From contig NZHD01000086.1 of the NCBI GenBank assembly GCA_002691205.1, positions 4,651-68,650 on the forward strand: a stretch of DNA of 64,000 nt. The letters run 5' to 3'. This stretch comes from Deltaproteobacteria bacterium. Its GTDB lineage: Bacteria; Myxococcota_A; UBA9160; UBA4427. A program made the position numbers and the translations under genes. Below, piece after piece: positions 59,977-64,000 of the stretch. Each line of letters opens with the position of its first letter. Position 1 is the stretch's first letter. The notes beneath the pieces were generated by a model. The model did not search any database. It saw only the letters and a program-made list of their open reading frames with translations, and was not told the origin of the DNA.

Positions 59977-62445
59977 GTGTTTTTTCCCATGGCTAGAGCG
60001 GTCGCCAAGAAAAGGGCAGCCCGGAAGTCGGTTGAGCCCGAGGCTTCGGGCTGGATGGTCTTGGCTGTATCCGAAATTTCGGGTCTGGTGCTGTTGAGCC
60101 TCGCAGCCTTACTGACCCTTGCCCTGGCCACGTATTCGGACTCGGATCCTCTTCTAAGTCTTTCACCCGTAGCGAATGCGGCGGGGTTAGTGGGGGCCAA
60201 TTTGAGCGGCGGACTCATTTGGCTCTTGGGTTGGGGCTCCCTGGTTAGCGTGGTGGCTCTGACACTTCTCGGCGGTAGTTTGGTGATCGGGCGTGGAGCG
60301 AACGCACTGGGGACCCGCGCCTGGACGGGCCTTTTCTTGCTCACCGTGGCGGCTGCGACATTGCCTCCTTTGCTCGACAGTTTGGCCCCCGGTCGGCTCG
60401 GGTCGGAGCTCGGAGGGCAATTGGGAGATCGCCTTTCGAGCCTCGAAGAATTGTTACTCAGCCATTGGGGAGCGCTCCTTCTAAATGTTGTTCTCGTCTT
60501 GGTTGGCTTCCTAAGCGTTACGGGAATTTCAACGGGGGCTGCATTGCTGGCTCTTGGTTCCGGGGCGAATTGGATTGGCGAGGTCACCGTGGCCGGAGGG
60601 GGGCGTTTGGTGACCGCGGTCGTCGCGCTGGGTCAGCGGATCGCGGCTTCGGCCGAAAGCACTTTGACTCGTCTAGGAGAGACTTGGGTCGCCTTCGGAG
60701 TTTGGCGCGAACGTCGTGCTCGACGAGGTCGCGTTGAAGAGTTGCGGACCCCCGAATTGCCTCCAGAGCCCAAGCCAGCCAAGCTAAAAGATTCTCAAGC
60801 GACGCCGTCAGAGCCTGCGCCCGAGGGAGTTGAAGCGAGCCAGCGGCGTGGTGGACCGCGTCACGACCCTCAGATCGTTGATCATATTGAAGAACGCGAG
60901 AGCGTCAGGAAGCCCGAGCAGGAGGCTTTTCAATTTAAAGACGAAGGTCCATCGGGGCCTTTCCAGTTGCCAGACGTCGCCCTTTTTGAGTCTCCTCCCG
61001 AGGGCGTGAGGAACTTCGATCGTGAAAGTTTGTTGATGAACTCACGCATTCTTGAGAAGAAACTCTCGGACTTCGGCGTGAAGGGCAAGGTGGTGCGTGT
61101 TCATCCAGGCCCTGTGATTACGATGTATGAGTATGAGCCTGCCCCGGGCGTCAAAGTGAATAAAATTGTAGGCCTGACCGATGACCTGGCGATGGCGCTT
61201 CGGGCCATTTCCATTCGAATCATCGCACCGCTCCCCGGCAAAAGTGTTGTTGGAATTGAAATCCCGAATGCATCTCGTGAAATGGTTTATCTTCGAAGCA
61301 TTCTCGAGAGCGATGGCTTTAGGAAGAGCAAGTCAGCGATCAGCGTTGCCATGGGCAAGGATATTTTTGGAAACCCGGTCAGCTCGGACCTTGCAAAGAT
61401 GCCGCACCTTTTGGTGGCGGGGTCTACAGGAACGGGAAAAAGTGTTTTCTTGAATTCGTTTCTTTGTTCGCTGTTATGTCGAGCGACCCCAGATGAATTA
61501 AAGCTCTTGTTAGTCGATCCGAAATTGCTTGAGCTTTCGATCTATCAAGGCATTCCGCATCTCATTGCCGATGTGGTGACGAATCCGAAGAAAGCAGCGG
61601 CCGCGCTCCAGGGGATCGTTCGAAAGATGGAAGAGCGCTACGTCATGATGAGTTCGGTGAAGGTTCGTAATGTGGCTCAGTTTAACGAGAAGGCGCTGGA
61701 GCAAATCGAAGCGGGAAATCCGACCTTCGAGATCAAGACTCGGTCTGATAGTGGAGAAGAGACCTCCGAAGAGGTGGCCTGGGCCACCATGCCTTACATC
61801 GTGGTGGTTATCGACGAGTTGGCTGATCTCATGGTGATGGCGGCTAAGACGGTGGAAGAGTCTTTGCAGCGTTTGGCTCAGATGGCTCGAGCCGCGGGAA
61901 TTCATCTTGTTTTGGCGACCCAGCGTCCAAGCGTGGATGTGTTGACGGGTGTGATTAAGGCGAATTTTCCGTCACGGGTTTCTTTTCAAGTTTCGTCAGC
62001 CACGGACTCAAGGACAATTTTGGACCAGAAGGGTGCTGAGAACCTTTTGGGTCTGGGTGACCTGCTCTTTTTGCCCCCAAGTACGGCGCTGGTGGAACGC
62101 TTGCATGGCTGTTTTGTGAGTGAGAAGGAAGTCGTGGAGTTAGTGGATTTCTTGAAGGAGCAAGGGAACCCGGTTTTCGATGAGGAGCTTGTTCGCTTTA
62201 CGGCCGAAACCAACGAGGGTTCCGATTCAGATTCGGATGAGGACGTGGATGAGATGTTTGATCAAGCTGTGGCCGTCGTGGCCGAGAGCCGCAATGCTTC
62301 CATTTCCTATGTCCAGCGCCGCTTGAAAGTGGGATATAACCGTGCTGCTCGTATGGTCGAGAAGATGGAGAACGACGGGATGGTGGGCCCTCAGGTCGGT
62401 ACCCGCTCTCGTGAAGTCTTTTTGAGGAATCCGGACGAAGAGTGA
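59977..62445 (+). CDS. ftsK: FtsK/SpoIIIE DNA translocase
   Basis: N-term TM segments, [67 protein letters not shown]-term gamma domain. Confidence 0.95.
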   Translation: MFFPMARAVAKKRAARKSVEPEASGWMVLAVSEISGLVLLSLAALLTLALATYSDSDPLLSLSPVANAAGLVGANLSGGLIWLLGWGSLVSVVALTLLGGSLVIGRGANALGTRAWTGLFLLTVAAATLPPLLDSLAPGRLGSELGGQLGDRLSSLEELLLSHWGALLLNVVLVLVGFLSVTGISTGAALLALGSGANWIGEVTVAGGGRLVTAVVALGQRIAASAESTLTRLGETWVAFGVWRERRARRGRVEELRTPELPPEPKPAKLKDSQATPSEPAPEGVEASQRRGGPRHDPQIVDHIEERESVRKPEQEAFQFKDEGPSGPFQLPDVALFESPPEGVRNFDRESLLMNSRILEKKLSDFGVKGKVVRVHPGPVITMYEYEPAPGVKVNKIVGLTDDLAMALRAISIRIIAPLPGKSVVGIEIPNASREMVYLRSILESDGFRKSKSAISVAMGKDIFGNPVSSDLAKMPHLLVAGSTGTGKSVFLNSFLCSLLCRATPDELKLLLVDPKLLELSIYQGIPHLIADVVTNPKKAAAALQGIVRKMEERYVMMSSVKVRNVAQFNEKALEQIEAGNPTFEIKTRSDSGEETSEEVAWATMPYIVVVIDELADLMVMAAKTVEESLQRLAQMARAAGIHLVLATQRPSVDVLTGVIKANFPSRVSFQVSSATDSRTILDQKGAENLLGLGDLLFLPPSTALVERLHGCFVSEKEVVELVDFLKEQGNPVFDEELVRFTAETNEGSDSDSDEDVDEMFDQAVAVVAESRNASISYVQRRLKVGYNRAARMVEKMENDGMVGPQVGTRSREVFLRNPDEE

Positions 62446-63218
62446 GGGGCGGAGTGATCATCAGGAGCATGTTCACTTTGATTCAGGAGTTCTCTCGGGC
62501 GACTTCGCTATGGACTCTAAGCCTCGGGTTGATCTGTCTCTTGGGGCCTTTGTTTTCTCCGAAGGCATCGGTTGCTTCCGAAAATGAAACGGACCAGAAG
62601 TCGACAGAGACGGTCTGTGGCGACATTGACGCGATCGTGGCTCTCGTTCAGCGACGCTACGACGGGATCGAAGATTTGTCTGCGCAGTTTGAACAAACGA
62701 GTCGCTCCGTTGTTCTGGCTGGTTCGCCTAACTTGGGCCCTGCGAAGAGTCTCGGCGAAGTGGTGCTCGCTAAGCCTGGTCGAATGCGATGGAGCTATTC
62801 AGAGCCCGATCCAAGTGTAGTCGTAAGCAATGGGGAAGTGCTCTGGGTTTACGACGTGACGGGGCACCAAGTCACTCGGGTGCCGGTGGATCAAGGGTAT
62901 CTTTCAGGGGCGGCGCTCCACTTCCTTTTGGGCGGGGGCGAACTGAGCGAATCCTTTGAAATCAGCTCACTTGGATGCGAGGCCGACGGCGTTCAGTTGG
63001 AGTTGAAGCCTCTGTCGCCCAGTAGTTATGAGCGTTTGTCGATGACTGTGGACACGGCTTCTGGGCTCGTCACGGCCACTGCCATCGATGATCTCTTTGG
63101 CAACCGGACTTGGGTACGGTTCAAGGCCTTAAAGGTGAATCAGTCGCCGAAGTCAGAGGTTTTTGAATTCACGGTCCCTAAAGGGGTCGAAGTGATCGAT
63201 CTCAGCGGGCCCTCGTAA
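62442..63218 (+). CDS. lolA: Outer-membrane lipoprotein carrier protein LolA
   Basis: DLSAQFEQTSRS, GEVVLAKPGRMRWSYSEPDPSVVVSNGEVLWVYD; immediately follows ftsK. Confidence 0.87.
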   Translation: MRGGVIIRSMFTLIQEFSRATSLWTLSLGLICLLGPLFSPKASVASENETDQKSTETVCGDIDAIVALVQRRYDGIEDLSAQFEQTSRSVVLAGSPNLGPAKSLGEVVLAKPGRMRWSYSEPDPSVVVSNGEVLWVYDVTGHQVTRVPVDQGYLSGAALHFLLGGGELSESFEISSLGCEADGVQLELKPLSPSSYERLSMTVDTASGLVTATAIDDLFGNRTWVRFKALKVNQSPKSEVFEFTVPKGVEVIDLSGPS

Positions 63219-63614
63219 AGTGTCTGAATTTTCAAGAGAGCGTGAGAGATACAACGGGCTGCCGAGAGAGGCAGAAAATGTTCCTAAAATCGGAATATGC
63301 GTTCCTAAAAAAAGAACTCCGCAAATCATTTCTCAGTGGAATGCTTGAGCCCTTTGAAAAGTTTAAACAGTTTGAAAACCTCGCTGTTTTGAATGAAGTC
63401 ACAGAGGGGAAAAACCTTCATCGGTGGCCCTTCGGTTTCGGTGCGGAGCATTCCTTAGAAATATCGTCTGATTCATCTTTCGGCTCTTAAAGCCTTGAGC
63501 GAAGCCTTGTGCAGATCACTGTTTTGAAAATGCCGATTTTTTTTTCCAAACACAAAGTCGAGAGTTGGGTTGGGCTAAAAGCGGCGATCTGGCCGTTCTG
63601 AAGGCCTTCTGCGC

Positions 63615-63642
63615 TTGACACTCGATAGCCAAGGGTTAGACT
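63615..63642 (+). promoter_or_regulatory. Sigma-70-like promoter candidate
   Basis: TTGACA-N16-TAGACT (6/6 and 4/6 matches). Confidence 0.4.
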
Positions 63643-64000
63643 TTTTTGAGGAAAACATGCGTAATTTCGGGAACTTTGACGCTTTCAGCCTGATTTGCAC
63701 GCCCTTTTTCGGACGTGTCAAATACACCCGCCGGGTCCACCTTAATCCGGAAGAGACGACTGTTGCTCTGGAGCGAGAGCCCCTGCCCTCGGGTAATCCA
63801 TCGGCCCAGCGCGGGTTCGGCAAGAATCGGGAACCTGGCTTAAGGCGAATGCATCCTAAACCTGAGAGTCCAACGGGACGATTGTGGAAGAGGAGAAAGA
63901 GTTGCAACTCTGAGGCAGCTCAGGGCAGTCACTTTTTGTCTGTTTCTAACGGGCGGCACAGTCTTTGCTTTCTTTAAAGGGCGAGAAGAGGGAGTTCAGG

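Noticed and set aside
59769-60587. N-terminal 273 aa of the 427-aa ssb ORF
   Set aside because: Overlaps ftsK antisense; conserved SSB sequence begins at the internal ATG at 59768

Overview
The window is a dense, mostly housekeeping stretch of a Gram-negative bacterial chromosome. The kdsA, lolA and Omp85-like genes imply LPS and an outer membrane. The overall flavour (class II NrdJ, ETF-QO plus acyl-CoA dehydrogenases, a TIGR02266-like PilZ protein, an F420 reductase) resembles deltaproteobacterial or related lineages, but I cannot fix the taxon from sequence alone. I called about 50 protein-coding genes. They include folC, mutS2, murQ, kdsA, argD, an amtB-glnB pair, nth, gorA, nrdJ, an ETF-QO gene, lgt, moaC, ssb, ftsK and lolA. 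I saw no rRNA or tRNA genes, CRISPR array, transposase or recognisable defence or toxin-antitoxin locus, and no clear-cut new multi-gene system. The items most worth a second look are non-coding or subtle: (i) an exact sigma-54 consensus promoter upstream of amtB-glnB; (ii) two near-identical 13-bp palindromes 30 bp apart in the argD/DUF4336-like divergent promoter; (iii) a ~1.16-kb A-rich leader upstream of the B12-dependent ribonucleotide reductase gene, with a possible three-way-junction RNA; (iv) a stand-alone E2-like acyltransferase with the catalytic His replaced by Glu; (v) an ECF sigma/anti-sigma/exported-protein cluster; (vi) an orphan helical protein behind a promoter region carrying two inverted repeats. 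Family names come from motif recognition, not database searches.
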